From the NCBI RefSeq assembly GCF_003937915.1, contig NZ_RHUM01000009.1, positions 151,428 to 215,427 of the forward strand: a DNA stretch of 64,000 nt. The letters run 5' to 3'. Below, in pieces: positions 9,846 to 18,752 of the stretch. The notes under the pieces are model-generated. The model was given only the letters and a program-made list of their open reading frames with translations. It was not told the DNA's origin and searched no databases. The translations under genes and the position numbers were made by a program. Within the stretch, counting starts at the first letter, position 1. Each line of letters opens with the position of its first letter. This stretch comes from Erwinia sp. 198. Lineage in GTDB: Bacteria; Pseudomonadota; Gammaproteobacteria; Enterobacterales; Enterobacteriaceae.

Positions 9846-10312
9846 TTTTCGATCCCTAAGAAACTGAGTGGCTGAGTAAATTAAACTACAGTCTTATGGC
9901 TATTAGTGCCAGCTGATGAAATTAAATTAAATTTTCACTTATAATTATAATGAACTTTTTGTTTTCCTTAAAAGAAAGGCGTAGCTGGAAAAGAGAATTA
10001 ATGAAATAACGTTCCTGTTTATCATGCGTAAAAAGCGCTATTTTTCTGGAAAACATTCTAAAAGGGAATCCAGACAGCCTGCGGCATCCTTGCTTTTCCC
10101 CTCTAAGTTATAAAATTAAAATAAGTTTATTTATCATGGTGTTATTTATTATTTTATTGCCATAAATAAGATTTCCATTGGCGGAATAGTCTTAAATATT
10201 TCCTTTTAGTCAGCTTGAACGATTCAACAGTTTCTTTCCCTACACGGAATGTGCCAGGCTCAAAAACGCACGATGCTATTTCCATTAATTCATTCACAAA
10301 AGGATTGCTTCA
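9846..10312. other. Divergent ppsR/ppsA regulatory region
   Basis: 467 bases, markedly A+T-rich (for example 10101-10200), without a credible ORF. It must hold the two divergent promoters. The only site I can name is the Cra-like sequence at 10215-10228. Several A/T tracts could allow bending, but no IHF site was assigned. Confidence 0.6.
10215..10228 (-). promoter_or_regulatory. Probable Cra (FruR) site upstream of ppsA
   Basis: On the minus strand GTTGAATCGTTCAA fits the Cra consensus RSTGAAWCSNTHHW at 13 of 14 positions. It lies about 85 bases before the ppsA start. Cra is the known activator of ppsA in E. coli, so position and target agree; binding is inferred. Confidence 0.55.
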
Positions 10313-12694
10313 ATGTCCAATCAAGGCGCACTGCCGTTTGTGCTCTGGTATAACCAGCTTGGCATGAACGATGTTGATCGGGTGGGCGGCAAAAATGCCT
10401 CTCTGGGTGAAATGATCACTAACTTGTCATCGCTAGGCGTTTCCGTTCCCAACGGTTTTGCCACTACGGCCGATGCATTCAATCAGTTCCTCGATCAGAG
10501 CGGCGTCAGTGAGCGCATCCATACGCTGTTGGACAAAACCGATATTGATGACGTGGACGAGCTGGCGAAAGCGGGTAAACAGATCCGCGAGTGGATTGTG
10601 GAAACGCCTTTTCAGCCAGAGCTGGAACAGGCTATCCGTGAAGCCTATCAGCAGCTATCCGCTGACGACGCCGACGCTTCGTTCGCCGTGCGCTCATCCG
10701 CTACGGCCGAAGATATGCCGGATGCCTCTTTCGCCGGCCAGCAGGAAACTTTTCTGAACGTACAGGGCTTCGACGCCGTGCTGGTGGCGGTGAAGCATGT
10801 TTACGCCTCGCTGTTTAACGACAGGGCGATCTCTTATCGCGTGCATCAGGGTTACGATCACCGCGGCGTTGCCCTGTCGGCTGGCGTACAGCGGATGGTG
10901 CGCTCCGATGCCGGCGCCGCTGGCGTAATGTTTACCATTGATACCGAATCTGGCTTCGATCAGGTGGTATTTATTACCTCCGCTTATGGTCTGGGCGAGA
11001 TGGTGGTTCAGGGCGCGGTTAACCCGGACGAATTTTATGTGCATAAGCCGACGCTGGCGGCGGGGCGTCCCGCTATCGTGCGTCGCAACATGGGCTCGAA
11101 AAAAATCCGTATGGTCTACGCCGATTCGCAGGCGCACGGCGAGCAGGTGAAGATCGAAGACGTGCCGGAAGCGGAGCGTGACCGTTTCAGCCTCACCAGC
11201 GAAGAAGTGGAAGCGCTGGCGGCGCAGGCAGTGCAGATTGAAAAACATTATCAGCGGCCAATGGATATTGAATGGGCGAAGGATGGCCACACCGGTAAGC
11301 TGTTTATCGTGCAGGCGCGTCCGGAAACCGTGCGCTCCAACGGCCAGGTGATGGAGCGGTATACGCTACAGGGGAAAGGCGCTGTAGTAGTGGAAGGGCG
11401 TGCTATTGGTCACCGCATCGGCGCGGGCGAAGTCAAAGTAATCCACGATATCAGCGAGATGAGCCGCATCGCCAAAGGCGACGTGCTGGTCACTGATATG
11501 ACCGATCCCGACTGGGAGCCGATTATGAAGAAAGCGTCGGCCATCGTCACCAACCGTGGCGGGCGCACCTGCCATGCCGCTATTATTGCCCGCGAGCTGG
11601 GAATTCCTGCCGTGGTCGGCTGCGGCAACGCTACTGAGCTTCTGAAGGACGGCCATAAGGTCACCGTCTCCTGCGCAGAAGGCGATACCGGCTATGTTTA
11701 CGACGATCTGCTCGACTTTGAGGTAAAAAGCTCTCAGGTTGATGAAATGCCCGCGCTGCCGCTGAAAATCATGATGAACGTGGGCAACCCCGATCGCGCC
11801 TTCGACTTCGCCTGTCTGCCTAATGAGGGCGTAGGGCTGGCGAGGCTGGAATTTATTATTAACCGCATGATCGGCGTGCATCCTAAAGCGCTGCTTGAGT
11901 TCGACCGTCAGACGCCGGAATTGCAGCAGCAGATCCGCGGCATGATGAAAGGCTTTGACGATCCGGTAGAGTTCTATATTGCCCGCCTGACGGAAGGCAT
12001 CGCCACGCTGGGCGCTGCTTTCTCGCCAAAAAGGGTGATTGTGCGCCTGTCGGACTTTAAAACCAATGAGTACGCTAATCTGGTCGGCGGCGAACACTAT
12101 GAGCCGGAAGAAGAGAACCCCATGCTGGGCTTCCGTGGCGCGGGCCGCTACGTGGCCGACAGCTTCCGCGACTGCTTTGCGCTTGAGTGCGAGGCCGTCA
12201 AACGCGTGCGCAATGAAATGGGGCTGACCAACGTCGAAGTGATGGTGCCGTTCGTGCGTACCGTAGCGCAGGCGAAAGCGGTGGTGGAAGAGCTGGCGCG
12301 CCAGGGTCTGAAGCGTGGCGAGAACGGATTAAAAATCATCATGATGTGCGAAATCCCTTCTAACGCCCTGCTGGCGGACGAGTTTCTGCAATACTTCGAC
12401 GGGTTTTCTATCGGCTCAAATGATATGACGCAGCTGACGCTGGGGCTGGACAGGGATTCCGGCGTGGTATCAGAACTGTTCGATGAGCGTAACGATGCGG
12501 TGAAGGCGCTGTTGTCGATGGCGATCCGCTCGGCGAAAAAAGCCGGAAAGTACGTGGGCATTTGCGGCCAGGGTCCTTCCGATCACGAAGATTTTGCCGC
12601 ATGGCTGATGGAAGAGGGTATTGACAGCCTGTCGCTCAATCCGGACACGGTTGTACAGACCTGGTTAAGCCTGGCAGAATTGCCTGAAGCGTAG
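10313..12694 (+). CDS. ppsA: Phosphoenolpyruvate synthase
   Basis: Converts pyruvate, ATP and water to phosphoenolpyruvate, AMP and Pi, allowing growth on three-carbon substrates. The 793-residue protein has the N-terminal ATP-grasp domain, the swivelling phosphohistidine domain with [15 protein letters not shown] and His421, and the C-terminal PEP/pyruvate barrel with [15 protein letters not shown] and GLDRDS. The Thr two residues before His421 (T419) is the expected PpsR target. ATG at 10313 follows AAAGGATTGCTTCA. A strong terminator follows, so it is a single-gene unit. Confidence 0.97.
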   Translation: MSNQGALPFVLWYNQLGMNDVDRVGGKNASLGEMITNLSSLGVSVPNGFATTADAFNQFLDQSGVSERIHTLLDKTDIDDVDELAKAGKQIREWIVETPFQPELEQAIREAYQQLSADDADASFAVRSSATAEDMPDASFAGQQETFLNVQGFDAVLVAVKHVYASLFNDRAISYRVHQGYDHRGVALSAGVQRMVRSDAGAAGVMFTIDTESGFDQVVFITSAYGLGEMVVQGAVNPDEFYVHKPTLAAGRPAIVRRNMGSKKIRMVYADSQAHGEQVKIEDVPEAERDRFSLTSEEVEALAAQAVQIEKHYQRPMDIEWAKDGHTGKLFIVQARPETVRSNGQVMERYTLQGKGAVVVEGRAIGHRIGAGEVKVIHDISEMSRIAKGDVLVTDMTDPDWEPIMKKASAIVTNRGGRTCHAAIIARELGIPAVVGCGNATELLKDGHKVTVSCAEGDTGYVYDDLLDFEVKSSQVDEMPALPLKIMMNVGNPDRAFDFACLPNEGVGLARLEFIINRMIGVHPKALLEFDRQTPELQQQIRGMMKGFDDPVEFYIARLTEGIATLGAAFSPKRVIVRLSDFKTNEYANLVGGEHYEPEEENPMLGFRGAGRYVADSFRDCFALECEAVKRVRNEMGLTNVEVMVPFVRTVAQAKAVVEELARQGLKRGENGLKIIMMCEIPSNALLADEFLQYFDGFSIGSNDMTQLTLGLDRDSGVVSELFDERNDAVKALLSMAIRSAKKAGKYVGICGQGPSDHEDFAAWLMEEGIDSLSLNPDTVVQTWLSLAELPEA

Positions 12695-12716
12695 CGATTC
12701 ATTACCAGACGCAGTG

Positions 12717-12741
12717 AAAGGCCGACTTGTTCGGCCTTTTT
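12717..12741 (+). terminator. Intrinsic terminator of ppsA
   Basis: Stem AAAGGCCGA (12717-12725) with TCGGCCTTT (12731-12739), loop CTTGT, ending in TTTTT. It starts 22 bases after the ppsA stop. Confidence 0.9.
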
Positions 12742-12755
12742 GCTGTGTTATGGAT

Positions 12756-12862
12756 AAAAAAAAGCCCATCACATGGGATGGGCAAAGACTACACACAGCA
12801 ATTCTTTAGGGTGTTTGGGGAAAAAGGTTGTTTATAAATCAGCGCGTTGCTGCTAAACATAA
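12756..12862 (-). ncRNA. rprA: RprA small regulatory RNA
   Basis: Hfq-dependent sRNA that in E. coli activates rpoS translation and represses csgD under Rcs control. On the minus strand the 3' part reads GAATTGCTGTGTGTAGTCTT, then the terminator hairpin GCCCATC / GATGGGC (arms 12777-12783 and 12764-12770) and eight T residues; these match the E. coli RprA 3' half as I remember it. The upstream part keeps a GGTTAT 5' start and GATTTATAA. Position beside ydiK is also that of E. coli. The 5' end is approximate: a TATATC -10-like box lies at 12870-12865. An RcsB box lies upstream. Confidence 0.85.
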
Positions 12863-12896
12863 CCGATATACTATTCCCCCCGCTGAAGTGAGTCTT

Positions 12897-12910
12897 TAAG
12901 AATCCTCTTA
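12897..12910 (-). promoter_or_regulatory. RcsB box upstream of rprA
   Basis: TAAGAGGATTCTTA on the minus strand differs from the RcsAB consensus TAAGAATATTCTTA at only two or three central positions. Its centre is roughly 40 bases upstream of the estimated rprA start, where an RcsB activator site is expected. Confidence 0.75.
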
Positions 12911-13083
12911 TTAGTTTAAAGACGATAATATTTAATCACTGAAATTGCAGGCGTAAGGGGCGATATGTGTACTTATATTAATCAATTGCCGGTAAGTGAG
13001 ACCGGAAGGGCGAAAAACCAACGAATAATGGTAAAAGTTGCTTAACAAATGCGTCTTTTAAAGTAATGGCTGGTTTTAAAGCA

Positions 13084-13114
13084 TTAAGGCGGTCAGGCAT
13101 GCCAACCGCCTTAA
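13084..13114 (-). terminator. Probable terminator of ydiK
   Basis: Arms TTAAGGCGGT (13084-13093) and ACCGCCTTAA (13105-13114) pair perfectly over ten bases just beyond the ydiK stop; the loop holds a GGCATGCC palindrome. The T tract on the minus strand is weak. Confidence 0.65.
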
Positions 13115-13116
13115 AG

Positions 13117-14238
13117 TTACTGCTTAACTGAATTTTCCTGTTCTATTTCAGCAAGTTCTTCAACAACTTCTTCAGGGTCGTCTCTGGGGGCGGGTTCTTC
13201 ATGCATCCAAACCGATACCAGTCGATAAGAGACTGCGAGCACTACCGGGCCAATAAAGAGGCCGATCATGCCGAACGCTACCAGCCCGCCAATCACGCCG
13301 GAAAGGATCAAAATCATCGGCAAATCGGCACCCATTCTGATAAGTACCGGCCGCAGCACGTTATCCAGCGTGCCCACCACGCAGCTCCAGATCAGCAGGA
13401 CGGTACCCCAGGTGGTGTCGCCGCTCCAGTAGAGCCAGATGATAGCGGGGATCAGCACCACCAGCGGCCCCAGCTGCACCAGGCAGGAGAGGATCATCAC
13501 TACCGTCAGTACCGTAGCGTAAGGAATGCCGGAAATGGCCAGGCCGATCCCGCCTAATACGCCCTGCACCAGCGCGGTAACCACCACGCCAAGCGCCACG
13601 GCGCGGATTGCCTGACCGGCAAGCAGCACCGCCGCGTCGCCGCGGCGATGGGCCAGCCGATAGGCAAAGTGCCGAATGCCGTTGCCCACCTGTTCGCCGC
13701 GCCAGTAAAGCAGCACGCTGAACAGCAGCATCAGCCCCAGATGCAGCATAAAGCGACCAAAGTGCCCGGCCTGCGCGAATAAAAAGATGCTGGTGCGCCC
13801 GATATAGGGCTGAACGCTGGCCACCATCGCCGTGCCGCCGCCGGCCACCAGATGACGCCAGGCGGAATAGAGTTTTTTGCCCACCAGCGGAATGTCGTGT
13901 AGCCACAGCATCTGCGGCAGCATCACATGCCCTGAGGTCGCCCAGGCGACTACCGGCCCGCTGTTCTCAATCAGGCTGTTAACCAGCAGCGCGACGGGAA
14001 TAACAAACAGCAGCACCAGCAGCAGCGTCATGGCGATCACCGCCAGTGAACGACGCCCCCACAGCCAGCCCTGGATTTTCAGCATCAAAGGCCAGGTGGC
14101 GATCACCACCATGCTCGCCCAGGCAAATCCCAGCACAAAGGGCTGAACCACCCACAGACAGGCGACGATCAGCAGCGTAATAAACAGGATGGAGAAGATG
14201 ATTTGCAGCATATCCCATCCGTTTTGCGTGTTCTTCAT
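13117..14238 (-). CDS. ydiK: AI-2E family inner-membrane permease YdiK
   Basis: Putative transporter of the AI-2E (PerM) family; no substrate is established for YdiK. The 373-residue product has about seven or eight membrane segments, the first at residues 11-45 and a hydrophobic block around 200-330 with PMILILSGVIGGLVAFG, typical of the family. The C-terminal 30 residues are hydrophilic and acidic (EEVVEELAEIEQE). It lies between rprA and the divergent ydiJ as in E. coli. Confidence 0.85.
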   Translation of the reverse strand: MKNTQNGWDMLQIIFSILFITLLIVACLWVVQPFVLGFAWASMVVIATWPLMLKIQGWLWGRRSLAVIAMTLLLVLLFVIPVALLVNSLIENSGPVVAWATSGHVMLPQMLWLHDIPLVGKKLYSAWRHLVAGGGTAMVASVQPYIGRTSIFLFAQAGHFGRFMLHLGLMLLFSVLLYWRGEQVGNGIRHFAYRLAHRRGDAAVLLAGQAIRAVALGVVVTALVQGVLGGIGLAISGIPYATVLTVVMILSCLVQLGPLVVLIPAIIWLYWSGDTTWGTVLLIWSCVVGTLDNVLRPVLIRMGADLPMILILSGVIGGLVAFGMIGLFIGPVVLAVSYRLVSVWMHEEPAPRDDPEEVVEELAEIEQENSVKQ

Positions 14239-14451
14239 GTATGACCATTAACCTCAAGTAATAAAGTCGTCAGAAAGGACGAAGAGCGGGAGCGGACATT
14301 CCGCTCCTGAAGTATTAAACGCATTTTCCACATAAACGGCACGTTATTCTTTTCACTGAAATTTTGAAAGGGCGACAGGTCATAAAAAAATGTGATAAAA
14401 CCATAAGAAAGAGCAAACGTTACACCTCAAACACAACCTGGTCACACGATA

Positions 14452-17400
14452 ATGATCCCACAGATTTCTCAGGCGCCGGGCCTCGTTCAACTGGTGCTGA
14501 ATTTTTTGCAGGCGTTAGAGCAGCAGGGTTTTACCGGTGATACCGCTACCAGCTATGCCGATCGTCTTACCCTGTCCACCGATAACAGCATCTACCAGCT
14601 GTTGCCGGATGCGGCGCTGTTCCCTCGATCTACGGCCGATGTTGCGCTGATTGCTCGTCTGGCAGGCGAGGCGCGCTATCGAAGCCTGGTCTTTACGCCG
14701 CGCGGCGGCGGCACCGGTACCAACGGCCAGGCGCTGAATCAGGGCATCGTGGTCGATATGTCCCGCTATATGAACCGCATTCTGGACATCAATGTGGAAC
14801 AGGGATGGGTAAAAGTGGAGGCGGGGGTGATCAAAGACCAGCTCAACGCCGCCCTGAAGCCGCTGGGCTACTTCTTCTCGCCGGAGCTCTCCACCAGCAA
14901 CCGCGCCACGCTGGGCGGCATGATCAATACCGATGCGTCAGGACAAGGCTCGCTGGTTTATGGCAAAACCTCCGATCACGTTTCAGGGCTGCGCGCGGTG
15001 CTGCTGGGCGGCGACTTGCTGGATACGCGGGCGATCCCGACAGGCGTGGCGGAGCAGCTGGCGGCAGAGCAAACGCGCGAGGGCGAAATCTATCGCACGG
15101 TACTGGAATGCTGCCGCGATCGTCGTGACCTTATTGTTGAGAAGTTTCCCAAGCTCAACCGCTTTTTAACCGGCTACGATCTGCGCCACGCCATCAGCGA
15201 CGATTTGCAGCAGGTAGATTTAACCCGGCTGCTTTGCGGCGCAGAAGGCACGCTGGCTTTTATTACCGAAGCCCGCCTGAACATCATGCCGATCCCTAAA
15301 GTGCGGCGGCTGGTCAATATCAAATATGATTCTTTCGATTCGGCGCTGCGCAGCGCGCCTTTTATGGTGGAGGCGCAGGCGCTGTCGGTAGAAACGGTTG
15401 ATTCAAAAGTGCTGAATCTGGCTCGGGAAGATATCGTCTGGCATTCGGTCAGCGAGCTGATCGCCGACGTGCCGAATCAGGAGATGCTGGGGCTGAATAT
15501 TGTTGAGTTCGCCGGAGACGATAAGGCGCTGATCGACGACCAGGTCGCCTCGCTGTGCCAGCGGCTGGAAAGCCTGATGGCGGCCGGCGAGGCGGGCATT
15601 ATCGGCTATCAGCTGTGCAACGATATTGGCGGCATAGAGCGCATCTACGCCATGCGTAAAAAAGCGGTCGGGCTGCTCGGCAACGCCAAAGGCCGCGCCA
15701 AACCGATCCCTTTCGTCGAGGATACCTGCGTGCCGCCGCAGCATCTGGCGGACTATATCGTCGAGTTCCGCCAGCTGCTGGACAGCCACAACCTGAGCTA
15801 CGGCATGTTTGGCCATGTTGATGCGGGCGTGCTGCACGTGCGGCCCGCGCTGGATATGTGCGATCCGCAGCAGGAAATGCTGATGAAGCAAATCTCCGAC
15901 GAGGTGGTGGCGCTGACGGCGCGCTATGGCGGCCTGCTGTGGGGTGAACACGGCAAAGGCTTCCGCGCCGAATACAGCCCGGCTTTTTTTGGCGAAGCGT
16001 TATATAACGACCTGCGCCGCATCAAGGCGGCCTTCGATCCTGACAACCGGCTTAATCCGGGCAAAATTTGCGCGCCCCTGGGGGTTGACGAGCCGATGAT
16101 GAAAGTGGATGCGGTGAAGCGCGGCACCTTCGATCGTCAAATTCCGGTCAGCGTGCGCAGCGACTGGCGCGGCGCAATGGAGTGTAACGGCAACGGCCTG
16201 TGTTTTAATTTTGACGTGCGCAGCCCAATGTGTCCGTCGATGAAAATCACCGGCAATCGTATTCACTCGCCGAAAGGCCGCGCCACGCTGACCCGCGAAT
16301 GGCTGCGGCTGCTGGCGGAGCAGGGCGTCGATCCGCTGGCGCTGGAACGCTCGCTGCCGCAGGCAAAAGTCAGCCTGCGCGGCATGATCGAGCGCACCCG
16401 CAACAGCTGGCACGCGAAGCGCGGCGAGTATGATTTCTCGCACGAGGTGAAAGAGGCAATGTCGGGCTGCCTGGCCTGTAAAGCCTGTTCCACCCAGTGT
16501 CCGATAAAAATTGATGTGCCCGGCTTCCGTTCCCGTTTCCTGCAGCTTTACCACACCCGCTATCTGCGTCCGGCGAGCGATTATTTGGTCGCCGGCGTGG
16601 AAAGCTACGCGCCGCTGATGGCGAAAGCGCCCACGTTCTTTAACTTCTTTTTACGCCAGCCGCTGGTGCGCGAACTGAGTAAGGATCATATCGGCATGGT
16701 CGATCTGCCGCTGCTTTCCTCGCCCAATTTGAAGCAGCAGCTGACCGGTCAGCGGGCGGTGACCACTACCCTGGAGCAGCTTGAGGCGATGAGCGAAACG
16801 CAGCGCGCGCAGCATGTGCTGATCGTGCAGGATCCGTTTACCAGCTATTACGAAGCCAGGCTGGTCAGCGATTTTGTGATGCTGGTCTCGAAGCTTGGCT
16901 ATCGGCCTGTGGTGCTGCCTTTCTCGCCCAACGGCAAGGCGCAGCATATCAAAGGCTTTTTACAGCGCTTCGCCAGAACCGCACAAAAAACGGCGGATTT
17001 CCTGAATCGCGTGGCGAAACTCCGGCTGCCGATGGTCGGCGTCGATCCGGCGCTGGTGCTTTGCTACCGCGACGAATACAAGGAGATCCTTGGCGAAAAA
17101 CGGGGTGACTTCCACGTGCAGCTGGTGCATGAATGGCTGCAAAATGCGCTGCCGGAGCGCCAGCCCGTCCCGCAAAGCGGCGAAGCCTGGTATTTGTTCG
17201 GCCACTGTACGGAAGTCACTGCGCTTCCCGCGTCCAGCCAGCAGTGGGCAGGGATATTCGCACGCTTTGGCGCAAAACTGGAAAACGTCAGCGTAGGCTG
17301 CTGCGGTATGGCGGGTACGTACGGGCACGAAACCAAAAATCTGGCTAACTCGCTGGGTATTTATGAGCTGTCATGGCATCAGGCGCTGCAAAAACTGCCG

Positions 17401-17505
17401 CGTCAACGCTGCCTGGCAACCGGCTATTCGTGCCGCAGCCAGGTGAAACGCATCGAGGGTAACGGCATGCGGCATCCCTTGCAGGCGCTGCTGGAGCTGA
17501 TTTAA
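14452..17505 (+). CDS. ydiJ: FAD/4Fe-4S oxidoreductase YdiJ, D-2-hydroxyglutarate dehydrogenase type
   Basis: Large flavin and iron-sulphur dehydrogenase; the E. coli relative has been described as acting on D-2-hydroxyglutarate. Over 1017 residues (E. coli 1018) it has an N-terminal FAD-binding-4 domain with FTPRGGGTGTNGQAL, a central FAD-oxidase C domain, a ferredoxin-like motif with C673, C676, C679 and C683 (CLACKACSTQC), and a C-terminal cysteine-rich CCG domain (VGCCGMAGTYGHE). It follows a 213-base spacer shared with divergent ydiK. Need for Fe-S clusters fits its position next to the suf operon. Confidence 0.92.
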   Translation: MIPQISQAPGLVQLVLNFLQALEQQGFTGDTATSYADRLTLSTDNSIYQLLPDAALFPRSTADVALIARLAGEARYRSLVFTPRGGGTGTNGQALNQGIVVDMSRYMNRILDINVEQGWVKVEAGVIKDQLNAALKPLGYFFSPELSTSNRATLGGMINTDASGQGSLVYGKTSDHVSGLRAVLLGGDLLDTRAIPTGVAEQLAAEQTREGEIYRTVLECCRDRRDLIVEKFPKLNRFLTGYDLRHAISDDLQQVDLTRLLCGAEGTLAFITEARLNIMPIPKVRRLVNIKYDSFDSALRSAPFMVEAQALSVETVDSKVLNLAREDIVWHSVSELIADVPNQEMLGLNIVEFAGDDKALIDDQVASLCQRLESLMAAGEAGIIGYQLCNDIGGIERIYAMRKKAVGLLGNAKGRAKPIPFVEDTCVPPQHLADYIVEFRQLLDSHNLSYGMFGHVDAGVLHVRPALDMCDPQQEMLMKQISDEVVALTARYGGLLWGEHGKGFRAEYSPAFFGEALYNDLRRIKAAFDPDNRLNPGKICAPLGVDEPMMKVDAVKRGTFDRQIPVSVRSDWRGAMECNGNGLCFNFDVRSPMCPSMKITGNRIHSPKGRATLTREWLRLLAEQGVDPLALERSLPQAKVSLRGMIERTRNSWHAKRGEYDFSHEVKEAMSGCLACKACSTQCPIKIDVPGFRSRFLQLYHTRYLRPASDYLVAGVESYAPLMAKAPTFFNFFLRQPLVRELSKDHIGMVDLPLLSSPNLKQQLTGQRAVTTTLEQLEAMSETQRAQHVLIVQDPFTSYYEARLVSDFVMLVSKLGYRPVVLPFSPNGKAQHIKGFLQRFARTAQKTADFLNRVAKLRLPMVGVDPALVLCYRDEYKEILGEKRGDFHVQLVHEWLQNALPERQPVPQSGEAWYLFGHCTEVTALPASSQQWAGIFARFGAKLENVSVGCCGMAGTYGHETKNLANSLGIYELSWHQALQKLPRQRCLATGYSCRSQVKRIEGNGMRHPLQALLELI

Positions 17506-17575
17506 GCAGCGTTCGGTCATGCCAGAGCAGCTATCTTCATGCCGCCAGGGTATAATGGTCTGCTCTGGCGGCGAG

Positions 17576-17980
17576 CTACATAATTCGCGAGGCTTTGCGC
17601 ATAAACTCATTTTGCAGCGCGGTCGCCTTATCCCATTCGCCGCTCAGCGCAAGCTGATGGCACAGACGGGTAAGCGAGTGGCGCGCCAGCTGCCAGGCTT
17701 GCATACGGAAGAGACATTCCCGCTCGGTATTGCCTAATTCCTGCAAAAGACGTTGATGCAGCCTGCCGAGCGCGTGCAGATAGCTTTGGTCGTCGCCGTT
17801 TAGCTGGCAGAGTTCGGCCATATCAAGACAGGTGTCGTTAAATTTGCGCAGCTGTTCCAGGGTGCATTCAGGCCGATCCACTTTGGCCTGCGCCATATAG
17901 TAATCAACGGTGATATCCCGGATGGAAAACTTGTATTCATCAATTTTATGTTGCAGCCAGGCACTCATCGTCAGATTCAT
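17576..17980 (-). CDS. Uncharacterised small helical protein behind a Fur box
   Basis: I do not recognise this family. The product (134 residues from ATG 17980; ATG 17992 and 17971 are alternatives) is soluble, has no signal peptide or membrane segment and looks almost wholly alpha-helical, with several Cys (in RPECTL, DTCLDMAELCQL, RECLF, TRLCHQL). Codon use resembles the neighbouring core genes. A near-perfect Fur box lies 17 bases upstream, overlapping the region just after a TATAAT box (18018-18023, minus strand), so it is probably iron-repressed. It is divergent from sufA, suggesting a role in iron or Fe-S metabolism; that is inference. Confidence 0.7.
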   Translation of the reverse strand: MNLTMSAWLQHKIDEYKFSIRDITVDYYMAQAKVDRPECTLEQLRKFNDTCLDMAELCQLNGDDQSYLHALGRLHQRLLQELGNTERECLFRMQAWQLARHSLTRLCHQLALSGEWDKATALQNEFMRKASRIM

Positions 17981-17996
17981 TCCGGGACCCATTCAC

Positions 17997-18015
17997 GCTA
18001 ATGATAATCATTATC
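17997..18015. promoter_or_regulatory. Fur box
   Basis: The 19 bases match the Fur consensus GATAATGATAATCATTATC at 18 positions (second base C instead of A). It overlaps the expected start of transcription for the leftward small gene and lies 358 bases before sufA. Confidence 0.88.
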
Positions 18016-18372
18016 ATATTATAACTGGCGCATTATTCAACGCTGGCGCAAAGAATTTTTATCGATTTATGCTGCCTCTCAGATAAATTGGTAATAACAA
18101 TACGCGTTAAGGATGAAAGGAGTAAAATAACTATTATTCCTGCTTAGCGCAGCGCGGCTGATATTTACTGGCTGCTTTTCAATGTGTTACCATTTCGTTA
18201 AATCACTGCGTGACACACATCGCAAACCTCTTCACAGGGTCTAAACTGAATAAAGAGGTCCAAAAAAGTCCGGTTGGCCTTAATCCCTGCAAAACAAGAG
18301 GTTGAAGAGACAATCATTATCACTAACATAGGGGTATCAGCCCGCAGGGCTACCGACTCGCGAGGTAATGTT
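18016..18372 (+). promoter_or_regulatory. suf operon upstream control region
   Basis: 357 bases without a credible gene before sufA. In E. coli this region binds Fur, IscR, OxyR and IHF. Here only a half Fur site is clear (AATCATTATC at 18312-18321), about 50 bases before sufA. I could not place an IscR type-2 or OxyR site with confidence. Confidence 0.5.
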
Positions 18373-18747
18373 ATGCCATCAGCAACCACCGCTTCTTTTT
18401 CGCCGGACGATTTCGTCTGGAAAGGACTGACGCTTACCGACAGCGCCGCACAGCAAATCATCGCGCTGTCCGCCAGCGACCCGCACGTTAAGGGTTTAAA
18501 GCTGGGCGTTAAGACATCCGGCTGCGCCGGATTCGGCTACACCATGGATTTGATTAAAGAGCCTGCGTCAGATGATTTAGTGTTTACCCATAACGGTGCG
18601 AACCTTTATGTGCCGCTGCAGGCTATGCCTTTTATCGACGGAACCGAAGTCGATTTCGTTCGTGAAGGCCTGAACCAGATTTTCAAATTTAATAATCCTA
18701 AAGCTCAACACGCCTGTGGCTGTGGTGAGAGCTTTGGCGTTGAGTAA
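18373..18747 (+). CDS. sufA: Fe-S cluster A-type carrier SufA
   Basis: A-type scaffold or carrier that receives clusters from SufBCD and hands them to apo-proteins. From ATG 18373, preceded by GAGG, the product has 124 residues, close to E. coli SufA (122); an in-frame extension upstream is not conserved. The three cluster ligands are Cys51 ([10 protein letters not shown]), Cys115 and Cys117 (CGCGES). First gene of sufABCDSE, with five bases before sufB. Confidence 0.95.
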   Translation: MPSATTASFSPDDFVWKGLTLTDSAAQQIIALSASDPHVKGLKLGVKTSGCAGFGYTMDLIKEPASDDLVFTHNGANLYVPLQAMPFIDGTEVDFVREGLNQIFKFNNPKAQHACGCGESFGVE

Positions 18748-18752
18748 ATTTT

